The notes below the pieces were generated by a model that ran no database searches, was not told the DNA's origin, and worked only from the letters and a program-made list of their open reading frames with translations. From assembly GCA_947172415.1 (NCBI GenBank), contig OX359190.1, forward strand, positions 6,014,001 to 6,078,000: a DNA stretch of 64,000 nucleotides. Direction: 5' to 3'. This DNA comes from Chondrosia reniformis. Taxonomy: Eukaryota; Porifera; Demospongiae; Chondrillida; Chondrillidae. The position numbers and the translations under genes are program-made. Below, piece by piece: positions 45,701-57,336 of the stretch (its first letter is position 1; the number at the start of each line of letters is the position of its first letter).

Positions 45701-48583
45701 TACATACAACTAGTACATAGCTACTACATACAACTAGTATATATATACAACTAGGGCATACAACTAATACATACAATTAGTACATGCAACTACTACATAC
45801 AACTACTACATACAGCCAGTACCTACAACTAATACATTAAAGTAGTACTAACAACTAGTACATACAACTAATGCCTACTTAGTACCTAATTTAACTAGAA
45901 CTAGAATTACAACTAGTACATACAGCTAGTGCATACACGTAGAACACAAAACTTGTACATAAAACTGTCACATACAACTACTACATATAACCGGTATATA
46001 CACATATAACTAGTATATAAAAATAGTACATACACCTAGTACATACAACTAGTACACACAACTAGAAAGTAGTACATACACCTAGTTCATAGAACGACTG
46101 CATAAAACTAGAACATACAACTTATATATACAACTAGTTCATAGCAACTACATACAACTAGTATATACATACAACTAGGACGTACAACTGGTGCATAACT
46201 AGTATATACAACTTGTACATAACTAGTGCATACAACTTGTAAATAGTACGAGTATATAAAAGTACCATATACAACTGCTACATAAACAACAAACTAGTAT
46301 ATACATACAACAAGTCCATACAACTAGTACAACCAATTAGTGCATACAACTACTACATCCAACTACTACATGCAACCAGTACCTACATCTAGTAAATATA
46401 ACCAGTACTAGTAAATAGAACTAGTACATACAACTAGTACGTTAAAGTAGTACTAACAACTTGTACATACAACTAATTCCTACTTAGTGCCTAATATAAC
46501 TAGTACTAAAACCTACAATTAGTACATACAACTGGAACATACAACTACTATATACAACGAGTACGTACACATATACCTAGAAAATATAAAGAGTACATAC
46601 AACTAGTACAACAGCAAGTGCTTACAACTAGTACATATAACTAGTACACAAATATATAACTAGTTCATACAAATCGTAAATACAACTAGAACATACAACT
46701 AGTACGTACAACTAGTACATGCAATAAGTGCATACAACTAGTACATCCTAACAGTACACACAAATAGAAAATACAATTAGTACATTTAACTAGTACAAAT
46801 AGTACATTTAACTAGTACATAAAACTAGTATATACATACAAAGAGTACATACAACTAGTACAAAAAATTAGTAGGTACAACTGGTTCATACACCTTGTAA
46901 CTAGTACATTAAACTAGTACATACGACTATGACATACAACTAATACATACAACTAGTACATACAACACCTTCATAAAACTAGTATAAAGCTAGTACAAAC
47001 AACTAGCGCATACATCTTTTTCATACAACTTGTTCATATCTAGTACATACAACTAGTACATCCAACTAGTACATACAATCAGTTCATACAACTACCACAT
47101 GCAACTTGTACATACAACTAGCACCTACAACTAGTTAATATAACTAGTATATATTAGTACATACAACAAGTGCATACAATTAGTACATACAACCAGCACA
47201 TCCAGCCAGTACATAAAAGTAGGACATATCCCTAGTACATAAACATATAAATAGTACATATAAATAGTACATATAAATAGTACATACAACTAGTACAATT
47301 ACACACAACTGGTACATACAAGTAGTACATACAATTGGTATCCAGTACATACAATTAGCACCTCCCTAGTACCTAATATAACTAGGACTTGAACCTACAA
47401 CTAGTTCAAAACTAGTACATACAACTAGTATATACAATTAATCACTAGTACATACAACTAATACACACAACTTGTACATATAATTACTACATTCTATTGG
47501 TACATACAAATAGTATCGAGTACATACAACTAGTATATATAGCTAGTACATTCAACTAGTATATACAACTACTACATAAACAGGAAACTAGTACATACAA
47601 CTAGTACATAGCTACTACATACAACGAGGAAATTTATACATAAAACTAGTGCATGCAACTAAAACATACTATTAGTACATAAAACTACTACATCCAACTA
47701 CTACATACAACCAGTACCTACAACTAGTAAATATAACTAGTACTAGTACATAGAACTAGTACATACAACTAATACTTTAAAGTAGTATTAACAACTAGTA
47801 CATACAACTAATGCCTACTTAGTACCTAATATAACTAGTACTAGAACCTACAACTTGTACATACAGCTAGCGCATACACGTAGTATAGGCAACTTGTACA
47901 TACAACTGTTACATACAACTACTACATATAACCAGTACATACACAAATAACTAGTATATAAAAAAAGTACATACCCCTAGTACATTCAACATACAAAACG
48001 GACATACAAATAGTGTATACAATTAGAAACTAGTACATACAACTAATTCATAGAAAGAGTACATAATACTTGAACATACAACTAGTACATTCAACTCGTA
48101 CATACAACCAGCACAAACAACTAGGACATATAACTAGTACATATAACTACTACATATAACGAGTATGTACACATATATCTAGAAAATATAAATAGCACAT
48201 ACAACTAGTACATACAGCTTGTGCATAAAACTAGAATATATAACTAGTAGATAAAAATAGTAAATACAACTAGAACATACAACTAGTGCGTACAACTAGT
48301 GCATGCAAATAGTATATGCAACTAGTATCTAGTACATACAACTAGAATATACAAGTGGTACAAAACTAGTTCATACAACTAGTACACAGAACGTGTACAT
48401 ACAATTAGCACATACAACTAGTACTTTCAACTAGTACATGTAACAGGTACACACACCTTCTACATATAACTAATACATATGGATATAACTAGTATATCTG
48501 AATAATACATACACATAGTACATGCAACTAGTATATATATAAAACTAGTACATTTAACTAGTACATACAACTGGTATATACAA
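42786..48583 (-). repeat. 13-bp satellite, reverse orientation
   Basis: This is the longest uninterrupted satellite stretch, about 5.8 kb. Two similar blocks are visible: about 44720-45440 and 46790-47350 share GTACATTTAACTAGTACATA, ACTATGACAYACAACTA and CACCTCCCTAGTACCTAATA in the same order. Another pair is about 45690-46080 and 47560-47990. No gene is seen; short frames are repeat translations. Confidence 0.9.
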
Positions 48584-48825
48584 GAGAATAATAAACATTT
48601 TCTACAAAAATAGTGAAGAGTGAAGGGATGGCACAAAAAACACAAAAACAAGAAAGGGATGTTACACAGTGAAGCATTAGCTATATTCATGAATCATACA
48701 ACACCTTTGCTTGTAGGATTCATGCATAGCTAATGCTTCACTGTGTAACATCCCTTTCTTGTTTCTGTGCTTTTTGTGCCATCCCTGCATCTTCACTATT
48801 TTTGTAGAAAATTTTTATGATTCTC
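48584..48825. repeat. 242-nt terminal hairpin of fold-back copy 3
   Basis: The arms run from GAGAATAATAAACATTTT to AAAATTTTTATGATTCTC. At the variable site the left arm has CACAAAAACAAG and the right arm CTTGTTTCTGTG: the copy-specific C/G is paired, with one mismatch in this segment and a second just outside it. Confidence 0.85.
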
Positions 48826-49364
48826 TAGTTTCTGTACTTTTTATGGAGCATAAGCTAGAAATTTTAAACCCATTTTGGTTACGCAATCGTAGATTGAATA
48901 TGACATCATTAAAATGGCGAATTTATTGAGGCCTTGACTCTGTGGCTATAAGAATCATCATACTCAATAATAGCGTTATCGCTCTCGCTTCTACAAAAGA
49001 ATACAGCTCAGAAAATTTAGAGTATTTTCGCTTAAGTAGTAGTCCGAAGGATTATTTCGTTTTTTAGCTGCGGCGGGCAAAGAAGATGAAGAAGAAGATG
49101 AAGAAGAAGATGAAGAAGAAGATGAAGAAGAAGATGAAGAAGAAGAAAACGAAAATGGGAAATTTCAAAGTTCGTTCATTTGACAGCGGAACACGGTTGC
49201 TTCCCTTAAAGGCCAGTTTATGGCATGGCTGGTCTATGTTTAACTATACATAGCCTTTTTTGGCGATTTTCAACCTATTTCGGATTTTCGCTCATATACA
49301 AATATATAGGTAAAACAAAACAACCGGTACAATCCCTACATAGAGAGTACTACCGTTCACTCTG
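48584..49364 (+). mobile_element. Fold-back element, copy 3
   Basis: It consists of a hairpin at 48584-48825, a body with the longest purine tract of the family ((GAAGAT)n-like, about 49083-49147), and the degraded palindrome end at about 49342-49363. A perfect 6-bp direct repeat ATACAA flanks it (48578-48583 and 49365-49370). It encodes no protein. It lies in the same orientation as copy 4 and opposite to copy 2. Confidence 0.85.
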
Positions 49365-52300
49365 ATACAACTAGTACATAAAACTAGTACATACAAGTAG
49401 TACATAAAATTCGTAGGTACAACTAGTTCATAAAATTATTAACTAGTAAATATAATTAGTACATGCGACTAGTACATTCAACTAGTATATACAACTAGTG
49501 AATGCAACTAGTACATACAACTAGGATATATAACTAGTACATACACCTACTAACAAATAACTAGTACATGCACCTATACCTAGTTAATGTAAATATTACA
49601 TACATCTAGTACCTAAAGCTAGTGCATACAACTAATACAAATAACTAGTACACACACATATGAATGGTACATACCAAATAGTACACACACTAGCACATAC
49701 TACTATATAGTACGTACAACTAGTATATACAACTAATAAATATAGCGAGTTCTAATACATACAGGTAATACATACAACTAGCACTTTCAACTAGTACACA
49801 TAACTAGTAAATACAACTAGAAACTACTATATACAACTTGTATATATATAAAATTAGTACATTTAACTAGTACATACAATTGGTATATACATACAACTTA
49901 TACATACAACTAGTACATAAAATTAATAGGTACAACTAGTTCATACAACTAGTAACTAGTACATACAACTAGTACATGCGACTAGTACATACAACTAATA
50001 CAAACAACTATTGCATACAACTAGTTCATAAAACTAGTATATAGCTAGTAAAAAGAACTAGTGCATACATCTTGTACATACAACTGGTTCATATCCAGTA
50101 CATACAACTAGTATACACAACAGCTAATACAGCTAGTACATACAAGTAGTACATATACCTAGTACATACACATATATATAGTACATATATATAGTACGTA
50201 TAACTAGTATATATAAATAGTTCAAACAACTAGTGCATACACCCAGTAAATGCAAATGTAACAAGTACATATAAGTAGTACATACTATTAGTACATACAA
50301 CTAGTACATATATATAGTACATACAACTAGTACATACAACAATTTCACAAAACTATGACATGCACTAGTACATATAACTAGTACATATAACTAGTACATA
50401 CAACTAGTGTCTAGTATATACAACTAGTACCTCCCTAGTACCTAGTATAATTAGGACTAGAACCTACAACTAGTAAATACTACTAGTACATGCAACTAGT
50501 ATGTGCAACTAGTACATATAACTAGTACATTTAACTATTACATATGACTAGTACATACACATATATGTAGTACATAAATTTAGTACATACAACTAGTAGA
50601 GTAAACTGGTTCACACAACCAACAAGGAATTCATAGAACTAGTACATTCCTAGTACCTAGTATAACTTGTACTAGAACTTAAAACTAGTTCAAACTTCTA
50701 TTACATACATTTAGTACATACAATTAGGCAATAGTGCATACAACTGGTACATACAACTAGTACATACAAATAGTACATACAACTAGTACATATAACTACT
50801 ACATATGACTAGTACATACACATATATGTAGTACATAAATTTAGTGCATACAACTAGTACAGTAAACTGGTTCACACAACCAACAAGGAATTCATAGAAC
50901 TAGTACATTCCTAGTACCTAGTATAACTTGTACTAGAACTTAAAACTAATTCAAACTTCTGGTACATACATTTAGTACATACAATTAGGCAATAGTGCAT
51001 ACAACTAGTACATACAACTAGTACATACAAATAGTACATACAACTAGTACATATAACTACTACATTCAACTAGTACAAACAAATAGTATTGAGTACATAC
51101 AACTAGTACATACAACTAGTGCATACAATTAGTATTGAGTACATACAACTAGTACTAACAACTAGAACATACAACTAGAAACTAGTAACTACTAAATACC
51201 TAGCATATACAATTAGTACATAGAACTAGTTCAAGCAATTACAACATACACCTACTACATACACCTAGTACATACAACTAGAACATACAAAGAGTACCCA
51301 GAGCTACTACTTAAAACTAGTTCATATAACTAGTACGTAACTAGTACATAAAATTAGTACATAGAACTAGTTCAAACAATTAGAACATACAACTACTACA
51401 TACACCTAGTATATCCAATTTGTACATACAATTAGTACATACAACTAGTACATACAACTAGACTATACAACTATTAACCAGTACATACAACTAGTACATG
51501 CAAATAGGATATACGAATCGTACTTGCAACTAATAAATACAACTAGTACCCACAACTAGTACATATAACTGAAACTAGAACATAAAACTAGTACATACAA
51601 CTTCTACTAACAACTAGAAACAAGTACATACAGCTAGTACATTAAACTAGTACGCACAACATGTACATGCAACTAGTATGAGCAACTTGTATATACAATT
51701 AGTAGATATAATTAGTACTTATAACTACTACATACAAATAGTAACCAAAACATACAACTAGTACATTGAACTACTCCACACAACTTGTACATAAAACTAG
51801 TAAATAGTACAATCAGCTAGGACATATAACTGGTATATACAACTAGGACATACAACTGGTATATACAACTAGGTCATATAACTACTTTATATAACAAGTA
51901 CATACAAGTAGTTTCTAGTACATATCACTATATAGTACTTACCTAGTACCTAGCTTAACTAGTTCTAGAACCTACAACTAGTACATACAACTAGTGCATA
52001 CAATTAGTACACAAAAATAGTACATACAGCTATAAAATATAACTAGTATATACTACTAGTACATAAACTAGTTCATACAACTATTACATGCAACAAGTAT
52101 CTAGTACATACAAATAGAACCTAACTAGTACATAGTATAACTGGTACAAGAATCAGCAACTGGTACATACACATAGTCCATACAACTACTATTTACAACT
52201 AGTACATAGAACTAGAAACTAGTAAACACTACTAATTCATAGAACGAGTACATAATACTATACAGAACATACAACTTGAATATACATCTAGTACATAGCT

Positions 52301-52680
52301 AATATTAGCAAATAGTATATAATAACAACTATTACGTACAACTGGTACATAACCAGTACCTAAAAATAGTACATACTGCTAGTACATACCTAATAGTACA
52401 CACATATAGCACATACAATTAGTACATAAGACTAGTACATTCAACTATATAGTCCATACAACTACGACAAACAGCTTTGACATATAACTAGTACATAAAC
52501 CCACTACATATAACTAATAAATACACATTCCTTGTAATTATAAATAGTATATACAACTAGTACACACAACTAGTACATAAAATTAGTACATACAACTAGT
52601 ACATACAACTAGAAACTAATATATACAACTAGCTCACAGAATGAGTACAAAATACTAAAACGTACAACTTGTATATACAA
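49365..52680 (-). repeat. 13-bp satellite, reverse orientation
   Basis: This is about 3.3 kb of satellite. A direct duplication with a 261-bp offset starts at about 50541 and 50802 (CATATGACTAGTACATACAC... to AATTAGGCAATAGTGCATAC). The uninterrupted counterpart of the R4 insertion site is near 51765-51790. No gene is seen. Confidence 0.9.
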
Positions 52681-53017
52681 TCTGTCATCATCATTAAACT
52701 CTGGGTATTACCCCAGCCCACTCATGTCCCCTGAGGAGCGCAATGAGCTGATGGGCGGAACCGAAGTTCGCTTGACGGGAACCAGAGTCTCCCCTTAGCC
52801 ACTCAAAAAGATGGTCGAGCCATAGACAGCTGTTTCGTCCTTATTAGGACTCATCACTATGGCATACGATGGACGTTTGAGTGGCTAGTCTGCTAATAAG
52901 TACTCCCAGAAGCAATAAAGCTTGTGGTTTCCTTATCAGCAGATAAGGGGTACAGCCAAGAGTGTGGCTGACCACTAATATGGAAAAATAGGGGAACTTT
53001 AAGATATTAGTGTGTGA
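52681..53017 (-). mobile_element. Short non-coding element with hammerhead-like ribozyme
   Basis: This 337-bp segment is unlike the satellite. Read on the minus strand it starts near TCACACACTAATATC and ends ..AATGATGATGACAGA, an ATG-repeat tail. It contains a hammerhead-like fold (52796-52887) and a second inverted pair, TCTGCTAATAAG / CTTATCAGCAGA (about 52888-52926). There is no reading frame of note. It may be a PLE terminal repeat, a retrozyme or a ribozyme-bearing SINE; the sequence alone does not decide. Confidence 0.7.
52796..52887 (-). ncRNA. Hammerhead-like ribozyme with extended stem I
   Basis: On the minus strand: GCCATA, then GTGATGA (canonical CTGATGA with C3 changed to G), stem II GTCC/GGAC with loop TAATAA, GAAAC, loop AGCT, GTC, then TATGGC. 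Stem I is six perfect base pairs (GCCATA/TATGGC). It is extended farther out by a 12-bp stem, TAGCCACTCAAA / TTTGAGTGGCTA (52796-52807 with 52876-52887). Stem III is two pairs (A-U, C-G). Cleavage would follow GTC at about 52825. The C3 change breaks the known C3-G8 contact, so this copy is probably inactive or slow. Confidence 0.8.
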
Positions 53018-53891
53018 GTACACAAATCTACCACATATAACTAATAATTAAAAATATAACTAGTACATATAAATAGTACATTAACATAGTACATGCAAGT
53101 AGTTCATACAACTCCTAGTACATAGAACGTGTACATAAAACTAGGGCCTATAACTAGTACACACTTATTACATATAATTAGTACATAAATATTTAACTAG
53201 TACATATGAATAGTGCATCCATATAGTATAGTACATGCAACTAGAAACTAGTACATACAACTAAGATATACACAAAACTAGCACATGTAATTAGTTCATA
53301 CAACTATTATATACAATTAGGTCGTACAATTAGTTCACACAACTATTAACTAGTATATATAACCATTACATGCAACTAGTACATACAACTAGTACATGCA
53401 ACTAGTTCATAAACTAGTACATACAACTAGTTCATACAACTAGTATTTACAATTAGTACGTACAATTAGTTCATACAACTAGTAACTTGTACATATAACT
53501 ACTACATTCAACTAGGACACACAAATACGACAAACAACTAGGATATATAACCAGTACATACACCAGCTACATATAACTAGTAAATACACATATACCTTGT
53601 AAATATAAATAGTACATACAACTAGTACATACAGTTACTGCATACAATTAGAATATATAACTACTTCACAAACATATAAGTTATACATACATATAACTAG
53701 TACTTATAAATAGTACATATGACTAGTACATACATATATAACTAGTACATAAATTTAGTATATACAACTAGTACAGAAAACTAGTTCACACAAACAAACA
53801 AGTAGTTCATAGAACCAGTACATTTCTAGTACCTAGTATAACTTGTACTAGAACCTAAAACTAGTTCAAACATCTAGAACATACAACTAGT
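53018..53891 (-). repeat. 13-bp satellite, reverse orientation (last part)
   Basis: This is about 0.9 kb of reverse satellite. It ends at CATACAACTAGTCC, after which the orientation flips to forward with no inserted sequence. No gene is seen. Confidence 0.9.
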
Positions 53892-56179
53892 CCTTATTTA
53901 TAATTATTAGGTAAATGTGTATGTACTAGTTATATGTAGTAGGTGTATGTACTATTTATATGTCCTAGTTGTTTTTCCTAGTTGTGTGTAGTAGTTTCAT
54001 GTACTAGTTGTATGTACTAGTTGCATGTACTATTTATAATTACAAGGTATGTGTACTTACTAGTTATATGCAGTAGGTGTATGTACTAGTTATATGTCCT
54101 AGCCTTTTGTCGTAGATGTATGGACTAGTTGAATGTACTAGTTTTATGTACTAATAGTATGTACTAGTTGTGGGTACAATTTGATTTGAACTGGTTTTGT
54201 GTACTAGTTGCATGTACTAGTTGTATGTACTAGTTGTGGGTACTGGTTGTATTCACTAGTTTTATGTACTAGTCCTAGTTATATTTAGTAGTTGTAGTGT
54301 ACAAGCTGTATGTAAAAGTTTTATGTAATAGTTGTATTTACTAATTGTTTGTTCTATTGGTATGTAATAGTTGTATGTACTAGTTATGTACCAGTTGTAT
54401 GTACTAGTTAAATGTATATACTAGTTGTTAATATTAGCTATGTACTAGATGTATATTCAGGTTGTATGTTCAATATAGTATTATATACTTGTTCTATGAA
54501 CTACTAGTATTAACTAATTTCTAGTTGTATGTACTAGTTGTAAGTACTAGTTGTATGTACTATGTGTATGGACCAGTTGTTGATTCTTGTACTAGTTATA
54601 CTATTTACTAGGTAGGTTCTAGTTGTATGTACTAGATACTTGCTGCATGTACTAGTTGTATGTACTAGATACTTGTTGCATGTTCTAGTTGTATGAACTA
54701 GTTTTATGAACTAATTGTGTGTACTGTTTATATGTACTAGTTATATGTACCAGTTATATGTACTAGTTTTATGTACTAGTAGTATGTACTAGTTATATTT
54801 ACTAGCTGTATGTACTATATGTGTGTACTAATTGTATGCACTAGTTGTATGTAGTAGTTGTATGTACTATTGCCTAATTGTAAGTACTAGTTGTGTGTAC
54901 TAGATGTTTGAACTAGTTTTAGGTTCTCGTACAAGTTATATTAGGTGCTAGGAATGAACTAGTTCTATGAACTACTTGTTTGTTTGTGTGAACTAGTTTT
55001 CTGTACTAGTTGTATATACTAAAGTTAAGTGGTAGTTATATGTGTATGTACTAGTCATATGTAATAGTTATATGTACTAGTCATATGTAATAGTTATATG
55101 TACTAGTTATATGTACTAGTTGCATGTACTTGTTGTATGTACTGGTAGTATATACTAGTTGTAAATTCTAGTCCTAATAATACTAGGTACTAGGGAGGTA
55201 CTAGTTGTATATACTAGACACTAGTTGTAGGTACAAGTTGTATGTACTAGTTATATATCCTAGTTGTATGTACCAGGTTTGTGTAATTGTTGTATGTATT
55301 AGTTGTGTGTACTACTTATATGTACTAGTTGTATGTACTAGTTGTATGTACTAGTTGTATGTACTGCTTATATGTATTTGTATGTACTGGGTGTATGTAC
55401 TAGTTGTTTGTACTAGTTATATGTACTAGTTGTACGTACTATTTATATGTACTATATATATGTGTATGTACTAGGTATATGTACTACTTGTATGTACTAG
55501 CTGTATTAGCTGGTTGTATTTACTACTAATTGTATGTACTAGTTGTATTTACTAGTTGTAAGTAGTAGATATGAACCAGTTGTATGTACAAGATGTATGC
55601 ACTAGTTCTTTATTCTAGCTATATACTAGTTTTATGAACTAGTTTAATGTACTAGTTGTATGTACTAGTTGTATGTACAAATCGCAAGAACTAGTTATAT
55701 GTACTAGTTTCTAGTTGTATGAAATAGTTGTACTATTAATTTTAGGAACCAGGGGTATATTAGTTGTATGTATATGCCAGATGTATGTACTAATTTTATA
55801 TATATCCTAGTTGTATGTACTGGTTTCTAGTTGTATTTACTAGTTTTTGGTATTAGTTGCATGTACTGTTTGGATGCACTATTTATTTGGAACTAGATAT
55901 ATTTTTATGCATTTGTTATATGTAGTAGGTGTGTGTACTAGTTATATGTACTAGTTGAAAGTACTAGTTGTATGTACTAGAACTAGCTATATTTACTAGT
56001 TTTAGGTACTCGTTGTATGTTTCAGTTGTATACAATAATTGCATGTGCTAATTGTATTTACACGTTCTGTGTACTAGTTGCATGTATATACTAGTTGTAT
56101 GTACTAACTATGTACTAGTTGTATGTTCTAGTTGTATGTACTAGATACTCGTTGTATTTACTTTTTGCATGTCCTTTTT
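53892..56179 (+). repeat. 13-bp satellite, forward orientation (after second switch)
   Basis: This is about 2.3 kb of satellite. Blocks here recur about 6.3 kb downstream: 54420-54860 resembles 60735-61150, and 54940-55230 resembles 61320-61600. This indicates a long higher-order unit. No gene is seen. Confidence 0.9.
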
Positions 56180-56527
56180 GGGCGCCATAGTCGCCCCTAT
56201 ATTGTTTTCAGAAATTATGTTAACGTATGGCTTCCTGTTCGTAGTCTTGTATATATATCTTTCAAAAATGGCGGACGTGCGCTAGCTTTCGTTTTCTAGC
56301 TTAAAATTAGCTTTCTCTTCCTTAGCATAGAACATTGAACGAACGAAATGGACTTAAAAACCACCCTTGCTAATACTATGCAACGTAAAGCTTGCGCAAA
56401 AACGTTTTCTACGAGATATGGCCTTGAAAAATTGACGGCCAACAAGAGTCAATCGGAAATCAGTTAACCGGATATCTATTAGAACCAGCCAAGTAGTATG
56501 AGTTTACTTAGGGGCGCCTGGCGCCCC
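56180..56527. mobile_element. GGGGCGCC-ended short TIR element (MITE-like)
   Basis: This is 348 bp of unique sequence. The left end GGGCGCCATAGTCGCCCCT and the right end AGGGGCGCCTGGCGCCCC are inverted with respect to each other over about 18 bp, and each end is itself GC-rich and partly palindromic. The inside is non-coding and includes AAAATGGCGGACGTGCGC. The first ~85 bp are nearly the same as 63740-63820. No clear target duplication is found. Confidence 0.7.
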
Positions 56528-56583
56528 ACAAGTTTTTTAAACTCGAACTACTTGTTTTATGTGTGTGAACTAGTTATATACTA
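56528..56583 (+). repeat. Short satellite remnant between two insertions
   Basis: These 56 bp start ACAAGTTTTTTAAACTCG and continue in satellite-like sequence ending ATACTA. The ATACTA at 56578-56583 is the left copy of the target duplication of fold-back copy 4. Confidence 0.7.
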
Positions 56584-56826
56584 GAGAACAATAAAAATTT
56601 TCTACAAAAATAGTGAAGATGTAGGGATGGCACAAAAAGCAGAGAAACAAGAAAGGGATGTTACACAGTGAAGCATTAGCTATATATACATGAATCATAC
56701 AACACCCTTGCTTGTAGGATTCATGCATAGCTAATGCTTCACTGTGTAACATCCCTTTCTTGTTTCTCTGCTTTTTGTGCCATCCCTACATCTTCACTAT
56801 TTTTGTAGAAAATGTTTATTGTTCTC
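56584..56826. repeat. 243-nt terminal hairpin of fold-back copy 4
   Basis: The arms are complementary over about 110 nt, from GAGAACAATAAAAATTTT to AAAATGTTTATTGTTCTC. The copy-specific site is AAGCAGAGAAAC on the left and GTTTCTCTGCTT on the right, fully paired. Short frames across it are translations of the hairpin. Confidence 0.9.
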
Positions 56827-57336
56827 CAGTTTCTGTACTTTTTATGGAGCATAAGCTAGGAGTTCATGTATTTTAAACCCTTTGGTTTTGCAATGTTCGA
56901 CTGAATATGACGTCATTAAAATGGCGAATTTATTGAGGTCTTGACTCTGGGGCCATGAAAACTGTCATACTCAATAATAGCGTTATCGCTCTCGCTTCTA
57001 CAAAAGAATACAGCTCGGAAAATTTAGAGTATTTTCGCTTAAGAAGTAGTCCGAAGGCTTATTTCGTATTTTAGTTTCAGCGGGCAAAGAAGATGAAGAA
57101 GAAGATGAAGAAGAAGAAAACGAAAATGGGAGATTTCAAAGTTCGTTCATTTGCCAACGATACACGGTCGCTTGCCTTCAAGGCCAATTTATAGCATAGC
57201 TGTTCTATATTTAACTCTACATAGTCTCGTTTCGGCGATTTTCAGCCTAATTCGGAATTTCGCTCCTATACCAATGTATGGGGAAAACGAAACAACCAGT
57301 ACCATCCCTACATAGAGAGTACTACCGTACTCTCTG
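56584..57336 (+). mobile_element. Fold-back element, copy 4
   Basis: It consists of a hairpin at 56584-56826, a body with a shorter GAAGAT tract (about 57087-57118), and a perfect 22-nt palindrome end (57314-57335, AGAGAGTAC/GTACTCTCT). A perfect 6-bp direct repeat ATACTA flanks it (56578-56583 and 57337-57342). It is the best-preserved copy and encodes no protein. Confidence 0.9.

Noticed and set aside
48460-48690. Frame with a hydrophobic peptide (CNIPFLFLCFLCHPF) in fold-back copy 3; a similar one at 56570-56752
   Set aside because: They are translations of the hairpin arm. They are repeated because the arms are repeated, and there is no protein evidence.
27717-53891. One simple 26-kb inversion of the left arm as the explanation for the reversed block
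   Set aside because: The reversed block matches several forward blocks piecemeal and has its own insertions and duplications. A single clean inversion cannot be shown by eye.
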